Below, one piece after another: positions 50,641 through 57,985 of a stretch of DNA of 64,000 nt. The DNA lies in IMG/VR virus record IMGVR_UViG_3300018421_000017, positions 1-64,000 of that record. One strand, 5' to 3'. Every line of letters begins with the position of its first letter. Within the stretch, counting starts at the first letter, position 1. This stretch comes from a virus. A program made the translations under genes and the position numbers. Below the pieces are notes generated by a model. That model was not told the DNA's origin. It worked only from the letters and a program-made list of their open reading frames with translations, and made no database searches.

Positions 50641-51127
50641 AGACTTTCCTGTAGGGAGCGTTGTCTATTTTCTACACAAAGAAAGAGTTGTACCCGCACA
50701 GGTTTACGAAAAGATAGTCAGAACATCGATGGACGGATCAAAATCTACGTATCTTGTGAAGGTTAGGTCGAAGTCTAAGGCCCCAGCTCAAGATGGGTTT
50801 ACTGTATTTGAACTTGATCCATCGAACATATCTGTGTTTCAAACCCCAGACGAGATCAAGCAGTTTATGGTCGAAAGAGCGACCGAAGCAGTTTCTAGTT
50901 TAGTGGATCTTGCTGTACAGGCATCCTCAATCTTTGAAAATGTTGTTTCACCTGCCACTGCTGATGCGAGCTTACCTACCGAGCCTGACTCCGTTAAAGA
51001 AGACCACGAATCCTGGCACGTTCCCGCCGCCGAGCGACCCCTAAAGGGTGCTTCTTCAAAGCCCAATGCCAACGAATACGCAGAAGTAGACTTAGGAAAC
51101 GGGCAAAAAGCAAGAATTAAAATGTGA
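50630..51127 (+). CDS. SH3-like protein with a shared C-terminal linear motif
   Basis: A 165-residue protein overlapping the nuclease by 11 nt. N-terminal part 'YKDFPVGSVVYFLHKERVVP' and 'YLVKVRSKSKAPAQDG' reads as an SH3-like barrel. A disordered tail has 'ESWHVPAAERPLKG'. An almost identical motif occurs in the unrelated protein at 55437. The motif may bind a common partner. Function unknown. Confidence 0.6.
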   Translation: MSYKDFPVGSVVYFLHKERVVPAQVYEKIVRTSMDGSKSTYLVKVRSKSKAPAQDGFTVFELDPSNISVFQTPDEIKQFMVERATEAVSSLVDLAVQASSIFENVVSPATADASLPTEPDSVKEDHESWHVPAAERPLKGASSKPNANEYAEVDLGNGQKARIKM

Positions 51128-51133
51128 GGAAAT

Positions 51134-51973
51134 ATGAGACATCTAATTCTAGATGCTAACAACTTGCTGTTTCGCGCGCGCCATGCGTGCTATCAGCGAA
51201 ATTATGACCACGTGATTATTCACACATTCTTTCGGAGCATCAAGCCGATCGTAGAAAGGTTTGATCCAGACTGTGTGTATTTTGTTCTCGATGGTTATCC
51301 GAAGAAGAGAATGGAGCTAGCATCTGACTACAAGGGAACTAGAGAGTATCACGATAAAGACAACTTTCGTGTCCAGCGCAAGAAGTCTGTCGCAATGATT
51401 AAAGAAAGTGTCCCCTTTCTTGTCATGCGTCATCCAGAGATGGAGGCAGATGATGTTATCGCTGATCTAGTTTTAAGAAAGCTGCCTGCTCAGGATGAGA
51501 AGATTATTTGCTCCAGTGATACTGACTTTATCCAGCTTTGTCAAGTCCAGGGCAATGAGGTTAAGCTTTACAATCCTGTAAAGAAAGATTTCCGCGAACC
51601 ACCTGAGTACCCCTACGCTGAATGGAAGGCTCTACGGGGTGACGCCGCAGATAACATTCCTGGTCTTCGTGGAATCGGCAACAAAAGGGCGACCACTCTT
51701 CTTACTGAGGCAGATGCGCTCGCAGATTTCTTTGAGAAGAAGCCTGATATGAAGCCACAGTATCTTCATAATCTAGAAATGATTGAGCTAAGAGCGATGT
51801 CTGAAAAAGAGTTCGATGAGGTAGACATGTGGTTTGCGTCTGATTCACTTCAAACGCTCAGGGAAACCTTTACGTCAATGAACTTGAAAAGTATGATTAC
51901 AGACAAAGCTTGGAACAATTACACAAAGCCATTTGGAGGTCTGAAAGATGGACGAGAATGTTTTATCAAATGA
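51134..51973 (+). CDS. 5'-3' exonuclease / flap endonuclease (second copy)
   Basis: A 279-residue FEN-family protein. 'HLILDANNLLFRARHACY' (metal site), 'CVYFVLDGYPKKRMEL', 'PEMEADDVIADLVL', 'IICSSDTDFIQLC' and H3TH 'GDAADNIPGLRGIGNKRATT' are intact. It is closer in feel to T4 RNase H than the copy at 10897. One may remove primers and the other process recombination flaps, or they may serve different replication phases. GAGG precedes the ATG. Confidence 0.88.
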   Translation: MRHLILDANNLLFRARHACYQRNYDHVIIHTFFRSIKPIVERFDPDCVYFVLDGYPKKRMELASDYKGTREYHDKDNFRVQRKKSVAMIKESVPFLVMRHPEMEADDVIADLVLRKLPAQDEKIICSSDTDFIQLCQVQGNEVKLYNPVKKDFREPPEYPYAEWKALRGDAADNIPGLRGIGNKRATTLLTEADALADFFEKKPDMKPQYLHNLEMIELRAMSEKEFDEVDMWFASDSLQTLRETFTSMNLKSMITDKAWNNYTKPFGGLKDGRECFIK

Positions 51974-52139
51974 AGAAATCCAGCGATTAAGAAGCCTGGG
52001 CGTCTTGACAGAGACTGAGATCGCGATGAGGCAAGGAGATCTTCTTGTTGCTGTTGACGTAGTTTCTAACACCCGCCGCGTCGTTGATTCTTCTAACGTT
52101 ACAGAGAGTGTGTCTTCTAAAAGGTTACTAAAGGGATGA
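51948..52139 (+). CDS. Small conserved phage protein
   Basis: A 63-residue protein overlapping the flap nuclease by 26 nt. 'LSNEEIQRLRSLGVLTETEI' followed by 'QGDLLVAVDVVSNTRRVVD' looks like a small helix plus beta unit. Its TGA overlaps the GroEL ATG. I recall similar small proteins in T4-like phages. Unknown function. Confidence 0.55.
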   Translation: MDENVLSNEEIQRLRSLGVLTETEIAMRQGDLLVAVDVVSNTRRVVDSSNVTESVSSKRLLKG

Positions 52140-53713
52140 TAGAACAAACATACAAGGTCGTCAGCTTCGGAGACGATGCCCGTGAACGAGTCCGTGTTGG
52201 TGTAGAGACATTAACGGATGCTGTAAAAGTTACGATGGGACCCAGCGGACACAACGTCTTGATTGAGCAGCCTTCTGCTCCCCCTATATTGACAAAGGAC
52301 GGTGTCACAGTCGCTAGAGCAGTGAACTTGCGAGATAAATTTGCGAATCTCGGCGTACAATTAGTTCGTGAAGCAGCACAAAGAACAGCTGAAGAAGCTG
52401 GTGATGGAACAACAACTGCGACTGTTTTGGCTAATGCTCTGTATAGAGAAGGACTGACCGCTCTTGATAATGGGACAGGTCTACGAGAGCTTCGAGAAGG
52501 AATGCAGACTGCAACAACTGAGCTGTGCCAGAGAGTACAAGATGCTGCCACACCGATAACGTCGGATGACGAGCTTCTTAAAGTCGCAAACATATCTGTT
52601 AATCATGAGACAGAGCTAGCTCGTTTGATTGTGGAAGCGATAAAAGCAGTGGGAGACCACGGCACAGTGACAGTTGACGAAGCAAAGGGGTTTGCGAGCT
52701 CTCTAGAGGTTGTGGAAGGATGCGAGCTCGATAGAGGATATACTTCGCCTTATTTTGTGAACAAGCCGGCTCGCATGGCTTGTGAGCTCCAGAATCCAGC
52801 TATTTTGGTAACAGACCAGAAGATATCCGCTGTTAGTCATATTATGCATTTTATGGAGGAGTCGCATAGGGAGAACCGTCCTTTCGTGATAATTTCTCCT
52901 GAAGTTGCTGGTGATGCAATGCAGGCGCTAATTGCGAATACGACAAAGAACATTCTTAAGTCATGTGTTCTCGCAGCACCAGAATTTGGAAATGCACGTC
53001 TAGAATCTCTAAGAGACCTTTGCGTGTTATTGGGGTGCGAGCTCCTGACCGGTGATCCTTCAGGCTGGAGAGAAAAGAAGCTGTCCGACTTAGGCAGCTG
53101 TAAGAAACTATCGGCGTTTCGGTTTAGAACGATATTCGTTGGCGCCCGAGGTTCTAAAGAAGAGTGTGAGAACAGGTCTATGGAGATAAAAGATGCAATG
53201 GGGACGTCAGACGATGATCTAAGACAAGTTCTTTCTCGAAGGCTCCGGCGTCTTAATAGCGGAATCGGGATTCTACGAGTTGGCGGTTCAACGGAAGCGG
53301 AAATTGGAGAGAGAAAAGATCGTGTTGAAGACGCTCTATACGCCACAAAAGCTGCGATGCAAGAAGGTATTGTGGCAGGGGGTGGTTCTCTTCTAGCAAA
53401 ACTAGCGAAGCAAAGACTAGACAGTAGCGAGAAAATCAGCGCCGGTGAGAAAGTTGTATACACCGCCGCGTGTGAACCGTTACTCCAGATTGCTTTAAAC
53501 TGTGGATCGTCTCCTGACGAAATATTAGATGAGGTTGGTGAAAAACCCGCTGGGTACGGATATAATGGTATCAGTGGCGAGGTTTGTGATTTGCTTGATG
53601 CGGGTGTTATTGATCCTGTTAGGGTTACGAGACTAGCACTTCAAAATGCTTCAAGCGTTTCTATAAACCTACTCTCAATTGGCTGTACAATGGTAGAAGA
53701 TCAGTTAGACTAA
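52136..53713 (+). CDS. groEL: GroEL-like chaperonin
   Basis: A 525-residue chaperonin. 'TMGPSGHNVLIEQ', 'TKDGVTVARAVNLRDK' and 'AGDGTTTATVLANALYRE' are the ATP-site motifs. The apical region is in the middle, and 'VEDALYATKAAMQEGIVAGG' has the catalytic Asp. The C-terminal GGM repeat is absent, and there is no GroES-like gene in the window. It may use host GroES or act without one, to fold phage proteins. Parts of the apical region ('GSKEECENRSMEIKDAMG') diverge from bacterial GroEL. It overlaps the preceding small gene by 4 nt. Confidence 0.92.
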   Translation: MIEQTYKVVSFGDDARERVRVGVETLTDAVKVTMGPSGHNVLIEQPSAPPILTKDGVTVARAVNLRDKFANLGVQLVREAAQRTAEEAGDGTTTATVLANALYREGLTALDNGTGLRELREGMQTATTELCQRVQDAATPITSDDELLKVANISVNHETELARLIVEAIKAVGDHGTVTVDEAKGFASSLEVVEGCELDRGYTSPYFVNKPARMACELQNPAILVTDQKISAVSHIMHFMEESHRENRPFVIISPEVAGDAMQALIANTTKNILKSCVLAAPEFGNARLESLRDLCVLLGCELLTGDPSGWREKKLSDLGSCKKLSAFRFRTIFVGARGSKEECENRSMEIKDAMGTSDDDLRQVLSRRLRRLNSGIGILRVGGSTEAEIGERKDRVEDALYATKAAMQEGIVAGGGSLLAKLAKQRLDSSEKISAGEKVVYTAACEPLLQIALNCGSSPDEILDEVGEKPAGYGYNGISGEVCDLLDAGVIDPVRVTRLALQNASSVSINLLSIGCTMVEDQLD

Positions 53714-53732
53714 AACAGGAGTGAGAAATCAT

Positions 53733-54029
53733 ATGTCTAAACCGCAACCAACCTTTAATTTTGACGACTTGGGTCTCTTTAGGGAAGATAAGATTCGAAG
53801 AGAAGTTTTTTCCCTTGAAAATAAAAGAGGTGCTCTTATTCGTTCAGCTCGCGAAAAGTCAGATAAGACAGAGTTAGAACGAATTAATGCGCAGATTTTG
53901 CTAGTTGAGAACGATATTTGTTATCTGCAAAGAGAGCTAGACGTTAGGGAAAAAAGAAAGAAAGCTCACGAAAAATTCCTACAAAAAAATAAGAATAATC
54001 GTGCAAGAGGCGGCAGAACTGTTGTATAA
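53733..54029 (+). CDS. Small coiled-coil protein
   Basis: A 98-residue protein. 'PTFNFDDLGLFREDKIRREV' then a long charged helix, ending basic ('NKNNRARGGRTVV'). ATG 53733 is chosen; AGGAG lies 12 nt upstream and a GTG at 53721 is closer to it. Unknown function. Confidence 0.55.
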   Translation: MSKPQPTFNFDDLGLFREDKIRREVFSLENKRGALIRSAREKSDKTELERINAQILLVENDICYLQRELDVREKRKKAHEKFLQKNKNNRARGGRTVV

Positions 54030-54030
54030 T
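54001..54030 (+). promoter_or_regulatory. Putative promoter of the sigma factor genes
   Basis: GTGCAA, 18 bp, then TATAAT, 55 nt before the ATG at 54085. It lies over the end of the upstream gene. Confidence 0.45.
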
Positions 54031-54084
54031 GTTTATGTTGGTTGGAATGGTTCTAGCTAACTGGTAACAAACAATGGAGGCCAA

Positions 54085-54843
54085 ATGATCTTAGATTCAT
54101 ATTTTGAAAAAGTAGGGAACCACTCTCTTCTCAGCAGAGAAGAAGAGGTCGAGCTAGCGAAAGCTATCGAGAATGGCGACGCTCGAGCCCGTAACAAGAT
54201 GATTGAGTCAAATCTTCGTCTTGCTATTTCTATTGCGAAGAATTTTCGTGATAAGGGCTGTTCTTTTGAGGACCTGATTCAAGAATCTAACCTTGGACTT
54301 ATTCGCGCTGTCGATAGGTTCGACTGGCGTAAAGGCTTTAAGTTCAGTACCTACGCTGTGTGGTGGATTCGTCAAGCGGTCCAAGCTCATGTTGCAGGTC
54401 AGTCCGGTGCGATTAAGATGCCAACATCTGCTCGAGCCATCATGTATAAGGCGCAGAAGTTTCGAGAAGAGTACGCTGAGGAGTTCGGATGTGATCCATC
54501 GCCTGATGAAGTTGCAACCGCTGTAGGTATTCCAACTGAGACTCTTAGGGCGATCTACAAATCTGGATCAAATGCTGTCTCTCTGGATCGTCCACTTGCA
54601 AGTGATGATTCTGGTGGTCGTACCTTCGCAGAGGTTGTTGGTGGCGTCGATGATAGCGATCCTGGAGAAGAGCTAGATAAGGTAGCTGTCAGGAAGATTC
54701 TGACTCAAGCGCTTAGAAAGCTGACACCCCGTGAGGAAAATATTATCCGTCTCCGGTTCGGCCTAAGTGAAGAACCTTCGAATCACCAAGAGTTTCCAGT
54801 AACCGAACAAATGAAAGAAGAGATGAAAAGGAGAGTTAAGTAA
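54085..54843 (+). CDS. Sigma-70 family factor, regions 1.2 to 4.1
   Basis: A 252-residue sigma factor. Region 2 is intact: 'NLRLAISIAKNFRDKGCSFE' with 'DLIQESNLGLIRAVDRFDWR' and '2.4' text 'KFSTYAVWWIRQAVQAHVAG'. Region 3 is 'CDPSPDEVATAVGIPTETL'. Region 4.1 is present ('LTPREENIIRLRFGL'), but the chain ends after a Glu/Lys tail before the 4.2 helix-turn-helix. That helix appears in the next gene. It is the likely driver of middle or late phage promoters. GGAGG precedes the ATG. Confidence 0.9.
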   Translation: MILDSYFEKVGNHSLLSREEEVELAKAIENGDARARNKMIESNLRLAISIAKNFRDKGCSFEDLIQESNLGLIRAVDRFDWRKGFKFSTYAVWWIRQAVQAHVAGQSGAIKMPTSARAIMYKAQKFREEYAEEFGCDPSPDEVATAVGIPTETLRAIYKSGSNAVSLDRPLASDDSGGRTFAEVVGGVDDSDPGEELDKVAVRKILTQALRKLTPREENIIRLRFGLSEEPSNHQEFPVTEQMKEEMKRRVK

Positions 54844-55121
54844 TGAGTATGCCAAAAGGATTCAAAGCACAGAATGGATATGCAACAGTCGGAGACCGCG
54901 GGGGTCTCGGGTATCGAGAGATTGCTGAGGTTATGACGAACAACGGCGATTCGATGAAGCATTCAGCAGCGCGTAATTATTTTCTGCAGGGTATGCGAAA
55001 GCTAGCCGCACCTCTCGCAGAAATGTACGGTATGTCTGCCGATGAGATTGATCGTATTGCTTTGGACCCACGCTTTCAAGAGAGTGTAGCTGATCTCATC
55101 GAAGAGGGAATCACGCTATGA
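54843..55121 (+). CDS. Sigma region 4.2-like partner protein
   Basis: A 92-residue protein overlapping the sigma gene by one base (TAATG). 'LGYREIAEVMTNNGDSMKHS' continuing into 'AARNYFLQGMRKLAAP' follows the region 4.2 pattern (Y-x-E-I-A ... A-x-x-K-L). It therefore appears to supply the -35-binding half missing from its neighbour. The rest is a short helical tail. T4 splits late sigma function between gp55 and gp33, a similar idea. The alternative is an independent HTH regulator. Confidence 0.68.
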   Translation: MSMPKGFKAQNGYATVGDRGGLGYREIAEVMTNNGDSMKHSAARNYFLQGMRKLAAPLAEMYGMSADEIDRIALDPRFQESVADLIEEGITL

Positions 55122-55435
55122 TGACAGAGCTCTTCAAGAGACTTCAGTCTATTCATATGCGAACCGCGATCTTAGAAGTTCTAGAGTGGGATGATACTGC
55201 TCTAGAACGATTTATGGACGAATTAGAGTTAATGTTGATAGCTGCTCCTCCCAACGTGGAGAAGGCTCTTTTCTGGATTAGGGAAACTCCGTGGGATGCT
55301 TTTAATGGCACGAAAATGCCACACGAGATTTACGGCATTCTTGATCGGGAGATTAGAAATCAACAGAAGGTCTTTACACAGATGACTGAACTCTCTAGAA
55401 TGACTAGACTACCTCCAGACGAAGAGTGGAATTGA
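55118..55435 (+). CDS. Unknown helical protein
   Basis: A 105-residue helical protein coupled to the sigma partner by a 4-nt overlap. 'LEVLEWDDTALERFMDELEL' and 'PPNVEKALFWIRETPWDAFN' have no known family. The start could be at either of two adjacent ATGs. It may work with the split sigma factor because of its position. Confidence 0.55.
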   Translation: MMTELFKRLQSIHMRTAILEVLEWDDTALERFMDELELMLIAAPPNVEKALFWIRETPWDAFNGTKMPHEIYGILDREIRNQQKVFTQMTELSRMTRLPPDEEWN

Positions 55436-55436
55436 T

Positions 55437-55808
55437 ATGAGAAATCTCAAGGCGTATCTAAACCGCCGCCGCATAAAAGACTTAAAGAGTTGGGCTTTAC
55501 AAAACAACATATTCAATGAAGAAGATCTAAACAGCTTCTGTGCAAGTAAAGAGTTGATGGTTGGAAATGCTATCTCTGAGTTCACGTTCTTTAAAGAGTT
55601 GTCTAAAGAAGAGAAGCCCAGCAAAGTTAGTCCAACAAACGAAACCACAGAGAACGCTTCTGATGCTAAGAGAACGTCGGAAAGCTGGCATACCCCTGCC
55701 GCTCTTCGTCCTTTAAGAAAAGCAACTCCTGAAGTTACTTCTAGCTCTGCTAGAAAGAAGACAAGAAAGCCGAGATCACGTAAGGGAACTGTTAAGGCAG
55801 AAGAATGA
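55437..55808 (+). CDS. Protein with shared SWHxPAAxRPL motif and basic tail
   Basis: A 123-residue protein with a helical N-terminus, then a Thr/Ser-rich linker containing 'SESWHTPAALRPLRKATPE'. This matches a motif in the protein at 50630. The tail is very basic ('RKKTRKPRSRKG'), so nucleic-acid binding is possible. It overlaps a tiny membrane-protein gene by ATGA. Confidence 0.58.
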   Translation: MRNLKAYLNRRRIKDLKSWALQNNIFNEEDLNSFCASKELMVGNAISEFTFFKELSKEEKPSKVSPTNETTENASDAKRTSESWHTPAALRPLRKATPEVTSSSARKKTRKPRSRKGTVKAEE

Positions 55809-55978
55809 TACCAAAGTCAGCAAAAGGGTGGTTGTTCCTAGCATTGACTTTTGTGAATGCAACTTTAACGACACATTTTTTGCTAGAGTCTTTGGTGACT
55901 CAATCTGTCATCAGCGCGATATCGTGCTTTTTATGCGCGATTGTTTGGTCGACTGAAACAGAAACAAAGAAGGGATAA
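55805..55978 (+). CDS. Tiny two-helix membrane protein
   Basis: A 57-residue protein from ATG 55805, coupled by ATGA to the preceding gene. Two hydrophobic segments are visible ('GWLFLALTFVNATLTTHFLL' and 'SVISAISCFLCAIVW') with a short Thr/Lys tail. It ends 2 nt before the deformylase GTG. Function unknown; it is a small membrane protein in a compact operon. Confidence 0.55.
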   Translation: MIPKSAKGWLFLALTFVNATLTTHFLLESLVTQSVISAISCFLCAIVWSTETETKKG

Positions 55979-55980
55979 AA

Positions 55981-56646
55981 GTGTACAGAAAGCCTTTAAC
56001 GGTGTTGGAGAATAGACTGACACTAAAAAAGAAGTCGCTACCGTTTCCTCCAACCTCAGAGATGGGTGACCAAGACTGGGCCGAGATCCAAGATCTGCAA
56101 GATACCTTCAACGTCCTAGAAGGGTATGGTCTTGCACTACCACAATTGGGTATTTTAAAGCGCGCCGTTATCGTAAATTTTAACGCATTGGGTTTATCTG
56201 ATATGCCTGCTGCAGAGGTGATGGTGAATCCTGAGATAGAAGCGTGGGGTGAAGACCAGCGCAACGAGGAAGCATGCTTCTCGGTACCCCATATCTCTGC
56301 TTTTGTTCGCCGACCCATTTCTTGTCGTGTCAAGTATACCAACTTACAGGGAGAGCTTAAAACGATAGAACTAGAGGGTTTTCCCGCTGCTTGTTTACAG
56401 CATGAGATCGACCACCTTGATGGTACACTATATATCGATAAGTCGGGCCGAGTATACGCTGGGATGTTGTTAAAGAAGTGTCTGAAAGCAGAAAAGAAGC
56501 TCCAGAAAGAAAAAGAAGCTGCGCGTCTGGAGTTCGAGAATGAACATAGGGAGCTTATGGGCTTTACGAAGACTAAAACGACTAGTACTCGAAAGCGCGC
56601 CTCAAAGAAGAGAAAAAAACGTCCAAACCGCTCCAAGAAGAAGTGA
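55981..56646 (+). CDS. def: Peptide deformylase with a basic C-terminal tail
   Basis: A 221-residue peptide deformylase from GTG 55981. Motif I is 'GYGLALPQLG', motif II 'EEACFSVP' (metal Cys) and motif III 'QHEIDHLDGTLYI'. It removes the formyl group from nascent N-formyl-Met. Motif II lacks the usual Gly (EACFS, not EGCLS). The last 45 residues are a long Lys/Arg-rich tail ('KRASKKRKKRPNRSKKK') not typical of the family. The tail might bind ribosomes or nucleic acid. Confidence 0.88.
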   Translation: MYRKPLTVLENRLTLKKKSLPFPPTSEMGDQDWAEIQDLQDTFNVLEGYGLALPQLGILKRAVIVNFNALGLSDMPAAEVMVNPEIEAWGEDQRNEEACFSVPHISAFVRRPISCRVKYTNLQGELKTIELEGFPAACLQHEIDHLDGTLYIDKSGRVYAGMLLKKCLKAEKKLQKEKEAARLEFENEHRELMGFTKTKTTSTRKRASKKRKKRPNRSKKK

Positions 56647-56701
56647 GTTCTTTCTGTATAATCTTTACTCGCTCTCTACTATTACTAGACTGGAGCTACA
56701 A

Positions 56702-56941
56702 ATGATTAATCGAATTAAGCTAGAGGAAGGATATATCGTAAGAGTGTCAGAGTTGGGTGAGAGAGGCTTCTTTTATCCTTCCTCTCGCAAGATTAGGATA
56801 ACTTCACGCTGCGTCGGTAACCCGGTCCCGGGCTGGCTCACTCAAGAAGACCTGATACCCATCTCAATACCTTCAAGCTGCGTAGAAGATGACAACAGGT
56901 ATGATGAGAAGCCTTACATGGTCGTGTGGTGCTCTAAATAA
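56702..56941 (+). CDS. Small protein of unknown function
   Basis: A 79-residue protein from ATG 56702 with TGGAG upstream. A TATAAT at 56657-56662 may be its -10. 'INRIKLEEGYIVRVSELGER' looks like a small beta-barrel start. Function unknown. The longer open frame upstream overlaps the deformylase tail and is unlikely. Confidence 0.5.
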   Translation: MINRIKLEEGYIVRVSELGERGFFYPSSRKIRITSRCVGNPVPGWLTQEDLIPISIPSSCVEDDNRYDEKPYMVVWCSK

Positions 56942-56955
56942 GAAAGGATGTAGAT

Positions 56956-57285
56956 TTGGCAAAGCGAAAAAACGTAAGAGTCAGAAAAGTAAACACAACT
57001 AACTGGGGTCAGCGTGGTGTCTCGATACCTCTAGCAGCGACGATACTAGTTCCATCAGGTCAATGTCCTTTTGTGATAGATGAATACTCAAGAGAAAATG
57101 TGATCGATTGGATTATTGACCTGACTGAAGAGAAGCATGAAGTAATCACGTACGATAGGAATGTGTACACTTATTGGTTGCGACATTCATTTAGCCCTTT
57201 TTCACAAGACTATAACGACGCTAAAGAGATTGTGGAAGAGATTGTGCCAGACAGAGTTAAGGGAGTAAAAGACTTAATGCTATGA
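56956..57285 (+). CDS. Small protein of unknown function
   Basis: A 109-residue protein from a TTG start with a weak GGATG upstream. Basic N-terminus 'AKRKNVRVRKVNTTNWGQRG', then 'CPFVIDEYSRENVIDWIIDL' and an acidic helical end. No family recognised. Overlaps the next gene by 4 nt. Confidence 0.55.
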   Translation: MAKRKNVRVRKVNTTNWGQRGVSIPLAATILVPSGQCPFVIDEYSRENVIDWIIDLTEEKHEVITYDRNVYTYWLRHSFSPFSQDYNDAKEIVEEIVPDRVKGVKDLML

Positions 57286-57494
57286 TTGGGCACTTGTTCA
57301 GATATAGGCCAAACCAGCAATTAGATCTTTTTCAACACCTCTCTTTACCAGAGCCCTTGCTAGACGAATCAGTTTTGTTTGTTAGTATGCTAGGGCAACA
57401 TACTTGTCTGGTACTTGCTGCTTGCGGTACTTGCGTAGTTCCCGCGGCATACTTAGAGACATGGCAGGTAACCACAAAAAAGGAGATGTTGTAA
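57282..57494 (+). CDS. Small protein of unknown function
   Basis: A 70-residue protein, coupled to the previous gene by ATGA. It contains a Cys-rich apolar stretch 'HTCLVLAACGTCVVPAAY'. It overlaps the next small frame by 34 nt, so one of the two may be spurious. Confidence 0.42.
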   Translation: MIGHLFRYRPNQQLDLFQHLSLPEPLLDESVLFVSMLGQHTCLVLAACGTCVVPAAYLETWQVTTKKEML

Positions 57495-57628
57495 GACTCA
57501 GAACGGGTGAGAGTTGTCTCATTACTGAAATCCTCATTCTAAAGGGAATCGGTACTTTTTACGAAGTGTTATTACCAGATGGAGATCAACTTCTTATCGA
57601 TGAGTCTGATATTGTTGTGAAATTATGA
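57461..57628 (+). CDS. Small SH3/KOW-like protein
   Basis: A 55-residue protein: 'HKKGDVVRLRTGESCLITEI' then 'GTFYEVLLPDGDQLLIDESD'. It reads as a small SH3/KOW barrel. ATG 57461 is chosen; a weak AGAG lies upstream. It overlaps the preceding frame by 34 nt and the next gene by 4. Confidence 0.52.
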   Translation: MAGNHKKGDVVRLRTGESCLITEILILKGIGTFYEVLLPDGDQLLIDESDIVVKL

Positions 57629-57972
57629 GTATTAACGCGAATCTTTTTTATTGTTTTATCTGTTTTGTATTACTACAGGTTGGAGCGTGGTTTAGCACGA
57701 ACTTGCAACTTGCGGGACACTCTCAAGTAAAGACTTTGACACTGGCAGTATTATTATCGATACCAACTACTTTGCTGGCTTATTTCGGGACCAAATTTGG
57801 ATACCAATCTCTTGGAGCCGCGTGGAGCGTCCGGTTTTTCGTTTTTGCAGTGTCTTACCTTGTTTTTCCAGCATTAACTTGGTGGTTCCTTGGAGAGTCA
57901 ATGTTCACCGTTAAAACGATGTCGTGTATTGTTTTATCGATTATCATCATGCTAATTCAAATATATTTGTAA
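57625..57972 (+). CDS. Four-helix membrane protein
   Basis: A 115-residue protein with four hydrophobic segments ('LFYCFICFVLLQVGAWF', 'LTLAVLLSIPTTLLAYFG', 'FFVFAVSYLVFPALTWWF' and 'CIVLSIIIMLIQIYL'). It resembles a conserved phage membrane family with a small-transporter topology, from memory. It is coupled to the upstream gene by ATGA. Substrate or role unknown. Confidence 0.65.
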   Translation: MSINANLFYCFICFVLLQVGAWFSTNLQLAGHSQVKTLTLAVLLSIPTTLLAYFGTKFGYQSLGAAWSVRFFVFAVSYLVFPALTWWFLGESMFTVKTMSCIVLSIIIMLIQIYL

Positions 57973-57985
57973 TAAAGGAGGCAAT

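Noticed and set aside
52837-53463. Minus-strand frame opposite groEL (208 codons)
   Set aside because: Shadow of the chaperonin reading frame; low-complexity composition and no ribosome site.
55911-56636. Long minus-strand frame opposite the peptide deformylase (241 codons)
   Set aside because: It lies wholly antisense to a well-supported enzyme gene, is Ser/Phe/Arg-rich as expected for such shadows and has no family match.
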